A DNA stretch of 64,000 bases from positions 1-64,000 of the IMG/VR virus record IMGVR_UViG_3300017752_000004, one strand, 5' to 3'. Source of the DNA: a virus. Below the pieces are notes generated by a model. That model was not told where the DNA came from. It saw only the letters and a program-made list of their open reading frames with translations, and made no database searches. Positions within the stretch are counted from its first letter, which is position 1, and the number at the start of each line of letters is the position of its first letter. This document shows, piece by piece, positions 9,694-18,050 of the stretch. Position numbers and translations under genes: made by a program.

Positions 9694-11371
9694 GTAATTT
9701 AAATTGTGTTTTTGCTTTGCCGTTATGGTGGTAATTGATAAGAACCTGAGTTCCATAATGAGGCAAGAAAGCCATATCAAATAACCCTTTATATTCGCCC
9801 TTTCCTTCTAGAAAATGCAGGTTATCAATTTCTTTTGTGTAGGGTAATACTTTATAAACTTTTGGGTGGTCCTCAATGTAGTCAAAGAATTGGTTTTTTG
9901 TGAAAACGTAAATGTCGTGATCGGGGTAGAGATCTTTGAGGTTATCCATTAAAGAGTTCAACCATAGAACGTCACCAGCAGATCCAGGCATTACGACAGC
10001 TATTCGTTTTCCACTATCAAGAAGGTCTTCTAAATTTAAACCATTTTTTTCTCCACCAAAATCATAATCATAATCTATACTAGGCATAGCATCAAGGATT
10101 GATTCTAATTTTTTACCAACAGCGGTTGTTGAATAATTCTCAACAGTCCACTCTCTGGCTTTTTTACCCATTTCACGAAGCTTGTTTTTGTCCATTTGCC
10201 AAACTTTTTTAAGTTGCTTTGCTATGCTTGATGGATAGGTGGAGGCTTTAATAAATTGCGTACCTGGCTCTCTGTATTCTGACCAATCAAGAGCAAAGCT
10301 ACCACATTCTCGGCTAGAGGAATCTTCGCCACAGGAATAGTTAGTGACAAGAGTAACTAGTTCGGTCATCTTAGCTTCAAAGATGGGTATTTCCATACCG
10401 CCACTAGTAAATGGGTGGCAATAAACATCCATTAGGTTGTAAATTTCATTAAGCTGAGATTCGTTGACTCCAGCTTTGACGTTGGTAGTGTTAAGAGATT
10501 TCTCGGTTCCGCAAAATCTGCATTTCTGTCCCTGCCCAACGAAAGATTTAACTTCATACCGACCACAAGCAGAACAAAAATAAGTAGTAAGGATATCATT
10601 TGGGTTAATATCTTTTTCTTTTATAAGTCTAGGGATATCCCAACCTTCTGACCAGTGAGTATGCAGAAGGAGTTTTGCTTTAGGGCAATCTTTTTTAAAT
10701 ATTTTAAAACCCTCCAGCAAATTGGGTACGCTTTTTCTAAGTTGATTTCTAAATACAAAGCCAATAATAAATTCATCAGACAATTTGAATTTATTCCTAA
10801 GTTCTTTGCGATACACTTCGCTGTGTCTATAAAAATCCTCAGTGTTTACAGTGCCGTGTAAAGTGTCAACGTGATCGTGACCCATTTCTTTTAAGTCTTT
10901 CTCTGCGAAGGAAGACCATGTATAAAAGTTTTTTGTTTTACTCGCCGCTTCAATAGCTTGTGGCAATATGGGTTGGCTATCTAAGGTAGTCCAGATCATA
11001 TTATTGATCTTATTCCACCAAGGCTTTTCCCAGAACTTACCAAAAGCCCAAATATCTTCTACGCCTAAATAGATGTCTGGTTTGTATTGCTTTATAGCTT
11101 GGTCTATTGTCCCTCCGCCATAGCCAGCTTCGCGAGCCTTTTGGGGGTCTGCATTAAGCTGACGTAACGCTGCTTGGTTATTGGTAAGAGAACCTTGCGC
11201 TTGCCACGGCCTTGTTTTTAAAGATGGATCATCCCACTGAGTACCATTAGCAAATTCAATCAGCTCATACTTTTTTGTTGAATAAAGGTGGCGGAGTATA
11301 TTCTTTGCGTTTTTGCCAAATCCTGTAAACGCTTTAGCTCCATTTGAGTGGAATAATACCTTCTTTTTCAT
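9683..11371 (-). CDS. GT-B glycosyltransferase (GT4-like) fused to N-terminal half of a GT9 domain
   Basis: Residues 1-425 form a GT-B glycosyltransferase of the GT4 type: an N-terminal Rossmann part (KKKVLFHSNG), the acceptor/donor linker FIIGFVFRNQLRK, and the C-terminal donor site with HPFTSGGMEIPIFEA. A four-cysteine zinc-ribbon-like insertion is visible at C266-x2-C269 and C284-x2-C287. From about residue 455 (KRIAVVMPGSAGDVLWLNSL) the protein continues as a typical N-terminal GT9 domain, which stops at residue 562; the rest of that fold is encoded at 8169-9296. The ATG overlaps the stop of the Whirly-like gene upstream (TAATG). It probably adds sugars to a host glycan, phage DNA or a virion protein; the acceptor is not evident. 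Confidence 0.78.
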   Translation of the reverse strand: MKKKVLFHSNGAKAFTGFGKNAKNILRHLYSTKKYELIEFANGTQWDDPSLKTRPWQAQGSLTNNQAALRQLNADPQKAREAGYGGGTIDQAIKQYKPDIYLGVEDIWAFGKFWEKPWWNKINNMIWTTLDSQPILPQAIEAASKTKNFYTWSSFAEKDLKEMGHDHVDTLHGTVNTEDFYRHSEVYRKELRNKFKLSDEFIIGFVFRNQLRKSVPNLLEGFKIFKKDCPKAKLLLHTHWSEGWDIPRLIKEKDINPNDILTTYFCSACGRYEVKSFVGQGQKCRFCGTEKSLNTTNVKAGVNESQLNEIYNLMDVYCHPFTSGGMEIPIFEAKMTELVTLVTNYSCGEDSSSRECGSFALDWSEYREPGTQFIKASTYPSSIAKQLKKVWQMDKNKLREMGKKAREWTVENYSTTAVGKKLESILDAMPSIDYDYDFGGEKNGLNLEDLLDSGKRIAVVMPGSAGDVLWLNSLMDNLKDLYPDHDIYVFTKNQFFDYIEDHPKVYKVLPYTKEIDNLHFLEGKGEYKGLFDMAFLPHYGTQVLINYHHNGKAKTQFKLHEN

Positions 11372-11832
11372 TAATAGTTAAAATATTTAAACAGGAATAG
11401 GTCAAATAAACCTTTAAGTGTTCTAGCTTCACCAAGTTCCATTCCCATGCCGAATTTTAATGTAGAATTTTTTACGACGCTCAATGAGAAAGCTTTCTTG
11501 CCATCCTTCTTTGTGTAAGGTTTAAATGAAATTATAGTCTTATCATCGTTGTAACTATGGAAGGCAGAAAATTCACCATAGTTTTCGATAGCGTTTAGCA
11601 TGCCGCCAACTTCATTCTCGCTTAGTTTAAAATAAATATTTTTCTCTGGGTCTTTAGCATTAGCACTAAATGATCCATTTTTAGTTTTATCGTTCCACGA
11701 CGCTTGCTTGATAGATTGCACAAGTAGACTCGGTTTCATTTTATTACCCTCTTTATCTTGCTCTAAGATTTTAAAAGAGAAGGCGCATCCTGTATTAAAG
11801 GAGTTCGGTTTGTAAATATCGTGCTGTTTCAT
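11371..11832 (-). CDS. Whirly-like single-stranded DNA-binding protein (putative)
   Basis: The 153-residue protein follows the strand pattern of Whirly/PC4-like ssDNA-binding folds: an N-terminal GCAFSFKI strand, the basic KPSLLVQSIKQASW segment, then ENEVGGMLNAIENYGEFSAFHS, a second sheet with IISFKPY and FSLSVVKNS, and a C-terminal helix LGEARTLKGLFDLFLF. In plant Whirly proteins the corresponding order is LTVTEVG...LG, EFFHDP, LSVNN and a helix. The frame opens at a GTG (11838), but the ATG at 11832 is preferred because a TATAAT box ends 7 bases before it. A second ssDNA-binding protein besides the OB-fold SSB at 36512 would support recombination. The assignment is by fold pattern only. 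Confidence 0.5.
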   Translation of the reverse strand: MKQHDIYKPNSFNTGCAFSFKILEQDKEGNKMKPSLLVQSIKQASWNDKTKNGSFSANAKDPEKNIYFKLSENEVGGMLNAIENYGEFSAFHSYNDDKTIISFKPYTKKDGKKAFSLSVVKNSTLKFGMGMELGEARTLKGLFDLFLFKYFNY

Positions 11833-11839
11833 TTGCACT

Positions 11840-11845
11840 ATTATA
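11840..11845 (-). promoter_or_regulatory. -10 box 7 bases before the ATG of the Whirly-like gene
   Basis: Perfect TATAAT on the minus strand, followed by AGTGCAA and the ATG. No good -35 is visible at 16-17 bases. Transcription would start at or next to the ATG, which predicts a leaderless mRNA. Confidence 0.55.
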
Positions 11846-11884
11846 TAGCTAACTACAGCAAATTCTATAAACTTAACTACATAA

Positions 11885-13027
11885 TTACATGTTTTTAATA
11901 ATTTCCAACTGCTCTATATCGTAAGTTTCGACAGTAGGCATTACAGTAAAGAATAGTTTATCAAAAGACTTAATATATTCTGGGAAAACCTCTTCGACGA
12001 CTGGTTTTAAATTTAAGTACGTATTCATGTATTTGATTAAATACTCTGATTTGTAGTAAGCCCCATAAACTATAAAATGAAATAAAATTTTATGCAATAA
12101 ATCTTGAAACAATAAAAGCATATTAAGCTCTCTCTTTTCTCGAAAGTTATGTAGGAATTCATCAAGGGTTATATCTCCCAATATTCTAGACGAGTTGTAG
12201 TATTTTTGCAAAAACTCCTTTACGGTTTTCTCGTTATGGTACAAGTACAGGTCGGTCACCGTCTTCAAGAGGCTGTAATACAAATCACAACTATGGCAGT
12301 TCTCAAAATTAATCAACTTTATATGGCCCTTTAAATATAAGACATTAGAGTTTTTTATATTTCCATGAGATAGCACAAGTATATCTTCTTTATATTTTGG
12401 TAGGTATTCTTTTTTGATTTTTAAAAAGATTTTTTGGAGATCTTGTGTATTTAAATTGACCAACTTTTCAAAAATAAGTATTTCTTTTGGGTCTACCATC
12501 TCGAATAAGGATGAGATGGATTCGTTTTGAAGAAATTTGCTTTTAAAGCTCGCGGCATCTTCGTTTTTGCTTTCATGAACGCCGTCCATGACAGAACAAA
12601 GAGTGCCTAAATTATATATCAAATCATCAATTCCAAAATCTTCAAAATTATCTCCATTTTCCCATGTTGTTAGCAAAAATTCAATACCGTCTTTCTCGTC
12701 GCTCTTGTGAGCTATGATGCTAGGGCTTATATTATTGGGGATGTGTTGTAGGGCGTTTTTTTCTGCAGATAGTTTTTGGTTCTCTGGGTCTAGGCTAATT
12801 TTTAGTAAAAACTTATTATTATCAATAACTAAACCGTAGCTCTCATAGAAAAAATTAGAAGACACTTTTGAAACCTCGATTTCCGCCACTTTATTCTTGT
12901 AAACTTCATTGATGAACTTTTTAATTAAATCTTTTTCAAATCTCGAAGCTTCTATAGAATTTTCATTTGGATTAGTATCTACAACTGAATAATTATTCAA
13001 TTTAACCTGTTTGCTTGCTATTGCCAT
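11885..13027 (-). CDS. APH/choline-kinase-fold protein lacking catalytic aspartates (predicted pseudokinase)
   Basis: The 380-residue protein has the layout of aminoglycoside phosphotransferase-like kinases. An N-lobe carries FLLKISLD, with the ATP lysine retained (K76 counted from the ATG at 13027), and the C-lobe holds the catalytic loop and metal site. The loop reads HGNIKNSN where active members have HGDxxxxN, so the catalytic Asp is Asn (N223). The metal-binding segment reads LINFEN instead of the usual LIDFE, so the second Asp is also Asn (N240). Loss of both suggests a non-catalytic nucleotide- or partner-binding role. The frame opens at a GTG at 13042; the ATG is preferred because a TATAAT lies 6 bases upstream. 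It stands alone after a terminator. Confidence 0.65.
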   Translation of the reverse strand: MAIASKQVKLNNYSVVDTNPNENSIEASRFEKDLIKKFINEVYKNKVAEIEVSKVSSNFFYESYGLVIDNNKFLLKISLDPENQKLSAEKNALQHIPNNISPSIIAHKSDEKDGIEFLLTTWENGDNFEDFGIDDLIYNLGTLCSVMDGVHESKNEDAASFKSKFLQNESISSLFEMVDPKEILIFEKLVNLNTQDLQKIFLKIKKEYLPKYKEDILVLSHGNIKNSNVLYLKGHIKLINFENCHSCDLYYSLLKTVTDLYLYHNEKTVKEFLQKYYNSSRILGDITLDEFLHNFREKRELNMLLLFQDLLHKILFHFIVYGAYYKSEYLIKYMNTYLNLKPVVEEVFPEYIKSFDKLFFTVMPTVETYDIEQLEIIKNM

Positions 13028-13033
13028 GACAAT

Positions 13034-13061
13034 ATTATACACAAAAAAGGCGGTATTTCTA
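13034..13061 (-). promoter_or_regulatory. Promoter of the pseudokinase gene, overlapping a terminator
   Basis: Minus strand TATAAT (13034-13039), a 16-base spacer, then TAGAAA (13056-13061) as a weak -35. The -10 ends 6 bases before the ATG at 13027, which predicts a leaderless transcript. The -35 lies in the loop of the preceding gene's terminator hairpin, so stop and restart signals are fused. Confidence 0.5.
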
Positions 13062-13070
13062 CCGCCTTTT
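13043..13070 (-). terminator. Rho-independent terminator after the 72-residue gene
   Basis: Perfect 11-bp stem, arms 13045-13055 and 13060-13070, closing a GAAA tetraloop on the minus strand, followed by a T-run on that strand. It ends the operon running leftward from the DNA polymerase and ClpC-like genes. Confidence 0.85.
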
Positions 13071-13073
13071 GTT

Positions 13074-13292
13074 TTAGATCTGAGTCTTCCCCATTGAGAG
13101 CTTTTTGAGGCTCGTCTTAGCGAATTTTCGCATTACACTTGCGTTTCGATCTCGAACCACCACATACTTAGGGGTCTCGCGCACAAATTGCGCGTTAAGT
13201 GTTTCGCCTTGCCGAGTGGTGAGGCCAAAAAAACGGCCCTTACTTTCGCTGATTGCTTTTACGATACGGTTTATCTTATTCATTTTGTTCAT
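13074..13292 (-). CDS. Small basic phage protein of unknown function
   Basis: A 72-residue, strongly basic protein. The centre (KGRFFGLTTRQGETLNAQFV, followed by KYVVVRDRN) looks like a small beta-barrel, possibly of SH3 type, with a basic C-terminal tail. A nucleic-acid-binding role is plausible but not shown. It lies 8 bases after the ClpC-like gene and is followed at once by a strong terminator. A second possible ATG is at 13283. Confidence 0.6.
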   Translation of the reverse strand: MNKMNKINRIVKAISESKGRFFGLTTRQGETLNAQFVRETPKYVVVRDRNASVMRKFAKTSLKKLSMGKTQI

Positions 13293-13300
13293 TTTATTTA

Positions 13301-14797
13301 TTAAAATCCTATTCTTCCAGAAGAAGATATATTTTTATTCTGTTTGATGCTCTCTTTTGGAGCATTTAGTTTGCTCGCAAATATATCGTATACTGTCTCC
13401 ATGTCAACATTAAAAACTTTATTTTCTAAACTTTTTCCCCATTTTTGTATGATCTTAGAATACTTCTTTTCTAATTTGTCGTACGCAGGAGTTTGTTGAA
13501 AATCTTGATCAGATAATTTTGCCTCCATATCTTTTGCTTTTTGAGGCCGCACGATGTTTATTTTTTTTGTTTTTGCTCCCGATTCATCTAAGATATCAAA
13601 AGCTTTGTCTGGAAATTTTTTATCGCTTAAATAAATATCACAGAGTTCTACAATTTTTTCTACTAATTCGTCCGTATACCCTACTTGGTGAAATTTTTCA
13701 TAAGACTTCTTTGCTGTTTTTAACAATTGAAAAGTTTCTTCCTTGGTTGGTTCGCAGACGTCTATCTTTTCAAACCTGCGATTTAAAGCTGAATCTTTTT
13801 TGAAAAAGCGATCATATTCATCTTTCGTAGTAGCGCCAACACAAGATATGTTTCCTCTTGATAAGGCTGGCTTCAGTATATTAGCAAGATCCAAACTACC
13901 CTCCGAGCTGCCAGCTCCAACTATAGTATGAATTTCGTCGATAAACAAAATATAGTGATCTTCTTTCGATAAGCAGTCTAGAATCTTTTTTAATTTTTCT
14001 TCCATCTGCCCTCTGTAAATAGTTCCAGCTAAAACAGAAGTAAGATCTAAGCATAGAATTTGTTTATGGAGCAAAAGGTCTGGGCATTCTCTTTTTATAA
14101 TTTTTTCTGCCATACCTTCTACGATAGCGGTTTTTCCTACACCCGCTTCGCCGACCAGAATGACATTGCTTTTGTTTCTGCGGAGCAGTACTTCAAAAAT
14201 CCTTTCAATCTCTTCATCTCTGCCAAAAATTTCAAATTCATTTTTTTCAGTTATTTTTTTATTCAGATTTTCGCACCACTCATCCATTTCAGATGAAGGA
14301 GCTTCTTGTTGTTTCCCATTTGAACCAATAGTCGATGGAACCTTTTCTCTAGGAATACCTTCTTTTATAATTTCTTTTAAATCGTCAACAAGCTTGGATA
14401 AGTCTACATCTAAATGAATCAAAAATTCAGCAATTTCTACTCTGGTGCTGAGTATGGAAACCAAGATGTGATCTATACCAATAAACTCGTCTTTGAATCT
14501 GGAGGCTAATTTTTGTGAGTTCTCCAAGATTTCATATATCTCTGGAGCAAGTATGGCTTTTTTTCTTTTTGGCTCTTTATATGACGTAATTGCGTGTTCG
14601 ATGCCCTCAGCAACGCCATCTTTAATTAAGCCATTAGAGGAAAAAGCAAAGTCGATACTGCTGTGTGTTAATCTCAGTATAGACAGAGTTAGATGCAAGT
14701 CTATAACCTTCAGGTGGCTAAAGTCTTTGGCAATAGTAGCTGAATCGCTAATTGCTTTTTTTGCAGAAGGAGTTAGGTTAAAGTTAGATAAGTCCAT
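13301..14797 (-). CDS. ClpC/ClpA-like AAA+ ATPase with only the D1 ring domain
   Basis: The first ~150 residues form a double Clp-N repeat (LTPSAKKAISDSATIAKD ... LAPEIYEILENSQKLA). The AAA+ D1 domain follows: Walker A GEAGVGKT at 216-223, LDLTSVLAGTIYRGQMEE, Walker B ILFIDEIH near 283-290, sensor region GATTKDEYDRFF and arginine-finger segment LNRRFEKI. The protein ends after about 60 further residues, so D2, the domain that carries the ClpP-binding loop in ClpA/ClpC, is missing (498 versus about 750-850 residues). It may act as an unfoldase without ClpP or as an adaptor/competitor of host Clp. Its ATG overlaps the polymerase stop (TAATG). Confidence 0.88.
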   Translation of the reverse strand: MDLSNFNLTPSAKKAISDSATIAKDFSHLKVIDLHLTLSILRLTHSSIDFAFSSNGLIKDGVAEGIEHAITSYKEPKRKKAILAPEIYEILENSQKLASRFKDEFIGIDHILVSILSTRVEIAEFLIHLDVDLSKLVDDLKEIIKEGIPREKVPSTIGSNGKQQEAPSSEMDEWCENLNKKITEKNEFEIFGRDEEIERIFEVLLRRNKSNVILVGEAGVGKTAIVEGMAEKIIKRECPDLLLHKQILCLDLTSVLAGTIYRGQMEEKLKKILDCLSKEDHYILFIDEIHTIVGAGSSEGSLDLANILKPALSRGNISCVGATTKDEYDRFFKKDSALNRRFEKIDVCEPTKEETFQLLKTAKKSYEKFHQVGYTDELVEKIVELCDIYLSDKKFPDKAFDILDESGAKTKKINIVRPQKAKDMEAKLSDQDFQQTPAYDKLEKKYSKIIQKWGKSLENKVFNVDMETVYDIFASKLNAPKESIKQNKNISSSGRIGF

Positions 14798-17367
14798 TAT
14801 TTAATTTCAGATAGTTTTGTGTAGATTTTTTCGTCAAGAATAGAAATTCTCTCTCCGAAAATGACATCGTCGCCTTTGCTTCCATAGATAAAAACAATTT
14901 GATCTTCTTTTGGTTTTTTGCCTCCATTATTTAGATAATTATCTAGTGTGGAGGCTCGCCTGTTATTCATAAGCATGAAATTAATTTTACCGAAGTCATC
15001 TTGCACTTCTACTCTCATATACTTATTTCCCGCTGCGCTTGTTCTAGAAATACAGTCAGTGACCACGCCGACAAGCTTTACTCTGTCATTATTGTTTATT
15101 GATTTTAATTCAAGACTATTGTTTAAGTCCTCAGATTCCTTGAAGACATCTTTGATTTGAGTGGAGTGGCTGTAGCCGAGATACTTGCGTTCAAAAAACC
15201 AGTTCGCAAACTTGAGGTGATCTTTGTTTTTGTCGTAAATTTTTCTGTAAGAAGAGTATTTTCTTTTGAATGTTTCAAAACGGGATGGCTTCATTATTGG
15301 TTTAGAGTCGTCGGCAACCAAGCTGTCTTTGACAATAGAATGAATAGCTTTCAAGACGTCGTGATCGAACTTTTCGCCAAGCTGTATTATATTGCGCTTC
15401 TCTCTTTCAGTTAGGATATTAAAAGATTGAGCTTCCAATACCAAGCGGCAACGGTTTGGTATGGCTTGATTATCATCGCAAAAGGAATCCATCATGCCTC
15501 CTTGAATCAATCCAGACAGAACTCCGATATTAACTCCAGCTTGCTTTGCTGTTAGAAAGATGTCGTATTTGTTTTGATTCGTTTCTTGAGCTTTTCTAAA
15601 CTCAACTAAGCTTTCTAGTGTTTTCTCAGACACCCCCTTGATACTGTTAACGCCGAATCTGATGTTTCGACCTTCTTTCTCAAAATACACATCAGATTTA
15701 GATAGGTCGGGCGGTAGCAACTTCATATTAAATAGGCAAAATTCTTGGTTGATTAACGCTATTTCTGCATGAGAGTCTGGCTCATGCTTTGTCATCTTTA
15801 ATAAACTCAAGAAGAACTCTTGTGGGTATTTGAACTTTAGATAAGTTGTTATTGCAGCTAAGATAGCATAACTAATTGAGTGCGATTTATTAAACGAATA
15901 GTTGGCTGAGTCTTCTGCCACTTTCCATAAAACATCTCCAACTTGGCCGTCTAGGCCGTTTTCTTTGATCTTGTCCTCAATTTTAATCTTCCAAGCAGCC
16001 ATCTGGTCAACTTTCTTCTTACCCACAATACGTCTCAGTTGCTCTGATTCGTCTAAAGTGAAGCCTACCTTAACAGCCATTTTCATCAACTGCTCTTGGT
16101 ATAGTGGGATGCCACCAGTGTAAGATAGAATGTCGTCAAAATATTCATTAACAGACTGGAACTCGCCAGTGCTGGTATAATCTCCATACACATCAAGATA
16201 GTCAAGTGCGCCAGGGCGAGCAATAGCAACAACGGCTGAAAGCTCCTCCAAATTCCTTGGAGATATTTTTTTGCATACCTTAAAATTTGTGTCTGCTTCA
16301 ATTTGAAACAACCCTTTCGGGGCTTCAATATTTTTAAAGTTTTCATAAATTTCTGGTAGTTCCACGTCTACGTCTTCCATGTTAATACCTAATTGCTTGC
16401 AGGTTTCATGCACGACCGAAAGAGTACGTAATCCAAGGATATCGAACTTAACCATCAGAGATGCGACATCGTTCATGTCATAAGCTGATATAAGATCGCC
16501 ATCACTTGTCCTCTGCATTGGCATAATTTCTTCAATATTATAGAAGCTAATAGCGATGCCTGATGGGTGGACTCCTGTGTTTTTATTTAATCCTTCTAGC
16601 TTTTTGGCTATTTTGAATACTTTTGGATTTTTATCTGCAAATTCTTTAAATTTTTCACTCTCTTCGTAAGCCTTATCTAACTTAGCTACCTTGCCGAATT
16701 GTTTTGGAATATGAGTTCCAATACTATTTACATCGTCTTCCGACAACTCTCCGACAATTTTACCACACTCTTTTATGCACAGCTTGCTGCTCAAAGTATT
16801 CAAGGTGAGAATTTTGCAAGTTCTACCTTCGTGCTTTTTCTCAATATACTTGATGACCTCCTTTCTTCGGTCATAAGAAATATCATTATCGACATCAGCC
16901 AGAAGCGATCCGTCGAGATATGTAATACCATCAGATACTATTTGTTTGGCTCGGCTCTTGGATACAAATCGCTCAAAAAACAAATCGTACTTAATTGGAT
17001 CAACATTTGTAACGCGAAGAAGATACAAGACCAGTGAGCCAGCAGCGGAGCCGCGACCTGGGCCTGTAGGTATGCCATTTTCATGGCAATAATTAAGAAC
17101 GTCCCAGTTGAGCAGTATATACTCAACAAAACCAAGCTCTTTTAATACAGCAAGCTCCATCTTCACTCTATCGTAATACTTTTGCTTATTATCTAAAGAG
17201 CTAATCCCTCTATCTTTCACGCCTTTTAAGCAAAGCTCTCTTAGGAGATCAAAATTAGATGCGCTAGTAGGTATACCTAGTTCTTTGTAGAATTTCTCAT
17301 CTACTTCGATTTCGGGCAGTCTCACCCCTACTGGCATAGGCTGGTTGTATTGCTTTAATTCTAACAT
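14797..17367 (-). CDS. dnaE: DNA polymerase III alpha subunit, polymerase part without PHP domain
   Basis: Catalytic C-family replicative polymerase. The protein starts directly at the palm: FVEYILLNWDV, then TGPGRGSAAGS (101-111), the metal-binding ADVDND with D158 and D160, and the third carboxylate D309 in KFDILGLRTL. The fingers (GGIPLYQEQLMKMA, RRIVGKKK, YSFNKSHSISYA), a helix-hairpin-helix region (SIKGVSEKTLE) and a C-terminal OB-fold (KLVGVVTDCISR) follow. The PHP domain that begins normal DnaE proteins is missing and is encoded as its own gene at 18692-19372, two genes upstream. All three catalytic aspartates are present, so it should be active. The TATAAT box 8 bases before the ATG supports this start and argues against a fragment left by mutation. 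Confidence 0.93.
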   Translation of the reverse strand: MLELKQYNQPMPVGVRLPEIEVDEKFYKELGIPTSASNFDLLRELCLKGVKDRGISSLDNKQKYYDRVKMELAVLKELGFVEYILLNWDVLNYCHENGIPTGPGRGSAAGSLVLYLLRVTNVDPIKYDLFFERFVSKSRAKQIVSDGITYLDGSLLADVDNDISYDRRKEVIKYIEKKHEGRTCKILTLNTLSSKLCIKECGKIVGELSEDDVNSIGTHIPKQFGKVAKLDKAYEESEKFKEFADKNPKVFKIAKKLEGLNKNTGVHPSGIAISFYNIEEIMPMQRTSDGDLISAYDMNDVASLMVKFDILGLRTLSVVHETCKQLGINMEDVDVELPEIYENFKNIEAPKGLFQIEADTNFKVCKKISPRNLEELSAVVAIARPGALDYLDVYGDYTSTGEFQSVNEYFDDILSYTGGIPLYQEQLMKMAVKVGFTLDESEQLRRIVGKKKVDQMAAWKIKIEDKIKENGLDGQVGDVLWKVAEDSANYSFNKSHSISYAILAAITTYLKFKYPQEFFLSLLKMTKHEPDSHAEIALINQEFCLFNMKLLPPDLSKSDVYFEKEGRNIRFGVNSIKGVSEKTLESLVEFRKAQETNQNKYDIFLTAKQAGVNIGVLSGLIQGGMMDSFCDDNQAIPNRCRLVLEAQSFNILTEREKRNIIQLGEKFDHDVLKAIHSIVKDSLVADDSKPIMKPSRFETFKRKYSSYRKIYDKNKDHLKFANWFFERKYLGYSHSTQIKDVFKESEDLNNSLELKSINNNDRVKLVGVVTDCISRTSAAGNKYMRVEVQDDFGKINFMLMNNRRASTLDNYLNNGGKKPKEDQIVFIYGSKGDDVIFGERISILDEKIYTKLSEIK

Positions 17368-17375
17368 ATACCTTT

Positions 17376-17403
17376 ATTATAGGCATACTCTTTAAAATTG
17401 CAA
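17376..17403 (-). promoter_or_regulatory. Promoter of the polymerase gene (leaderless type)
   Basis: Minus strand: -35 TTGCAA (17398-17403), 16-base spacer, perfect -10 TATAAT (17376-17381), then 8 bases to the ATG at 17367. Transcription would begin at or within a base or two of the start codon. AAAGG lies between -10 and ATG but would fall outside most of such a transcript. Confidence 0.7.
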
Positions 17404-17404
17404 G

Positions 17405-18043
17405 CTAAAAGTACTTATTAAATGGAACAAAGATATTCAAAAGAATTCTAATAATTTTTTTAAATTTTGGATGCTTCGCAATCACTTTAGTACAAAAAGA
17501 CGTAACTGGGTACGCATAATACTTAATATAACTTATAAAAAAGATACTACACATTAGTTTATCGCGGATTTTTGCGGTTCGATCAAACTTATCTTTTGTG
17601 GCTTTGGTTTGTTTTTTTCTTGCCTTATTGTTTATTGACTTTGCAGAGATGCAGCAAACTTTTTGCAAAACACCGTCGAAAAAAAACAATTCAAATACGA
17701 CACTCCAGTCTTTATCAATAACATCTATGCCTGTGCGTGGGCTAATTGTGATTGACCCTTGGAAATCTTCATCCATCCAATATTCGCCTTTTTTATTGAT
17801 TGACATTTTTTGAGAAACCTCATCATTTCCCAGATATTCGTACTGTTCAAAATGCTGCGATTTGAGGTTTCCCCCTAGAGAAACTAGGTAATTTGACAAT
17901 GACCCATCTAAACTATCCGTTTTAAAGGAATTTAGACGCTTGATTATAGAAACGACCTCTTTTGGTAGGTTTATTTTACCCCACTCAACGGTTTGGATGA
18001 ATTTTTCTATACTCTCAAATGAAACAATATCGGGTCTTCTCAT
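17405..18043 (-). CDS. Unknown protein between the two DNA polymerase III genes
   Basis: I do not recognise this 212-residue protein. The N-terminal half mixes helix and strand, with several acidic patches; a basic lysine-rich segment (about 138-155, NNKARKKQTKATKDKF) separates it from a hydrophobic C-terminal part (LMCSIFFISYIKYYAY and IIRILLNIFVPF) that could be buried helices or membrane-associated. It has its own promoter-like TGTAAT element 7 bases before the ATG, and its stop lies just before the polymerase promoter. Position suggests a link to replication, but nothing in the sequence proves it. Confidence 0.6.
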   Translation of the reverse strand: MRRPDIVSFESIEKFIQTVEWGKINLPKEVVSIIKRLNSFKTDSLDGSLSNYLVSLGGNLKSQHFEQYEYLGNDEVSQKMSINKKGEYWMDEDFQGSITISPRTGIDVIDKDWSVVFELFFFDGVLQKVCCISAKSINNKARKKQTKATKDKFDRTAKIRDKLMCSIFFISYIKYYAYPVTSFCTKVIAKHPKFKKIIRILLNIFVPFNKYF

Positions 18044-18050
18044 AAGAAGT

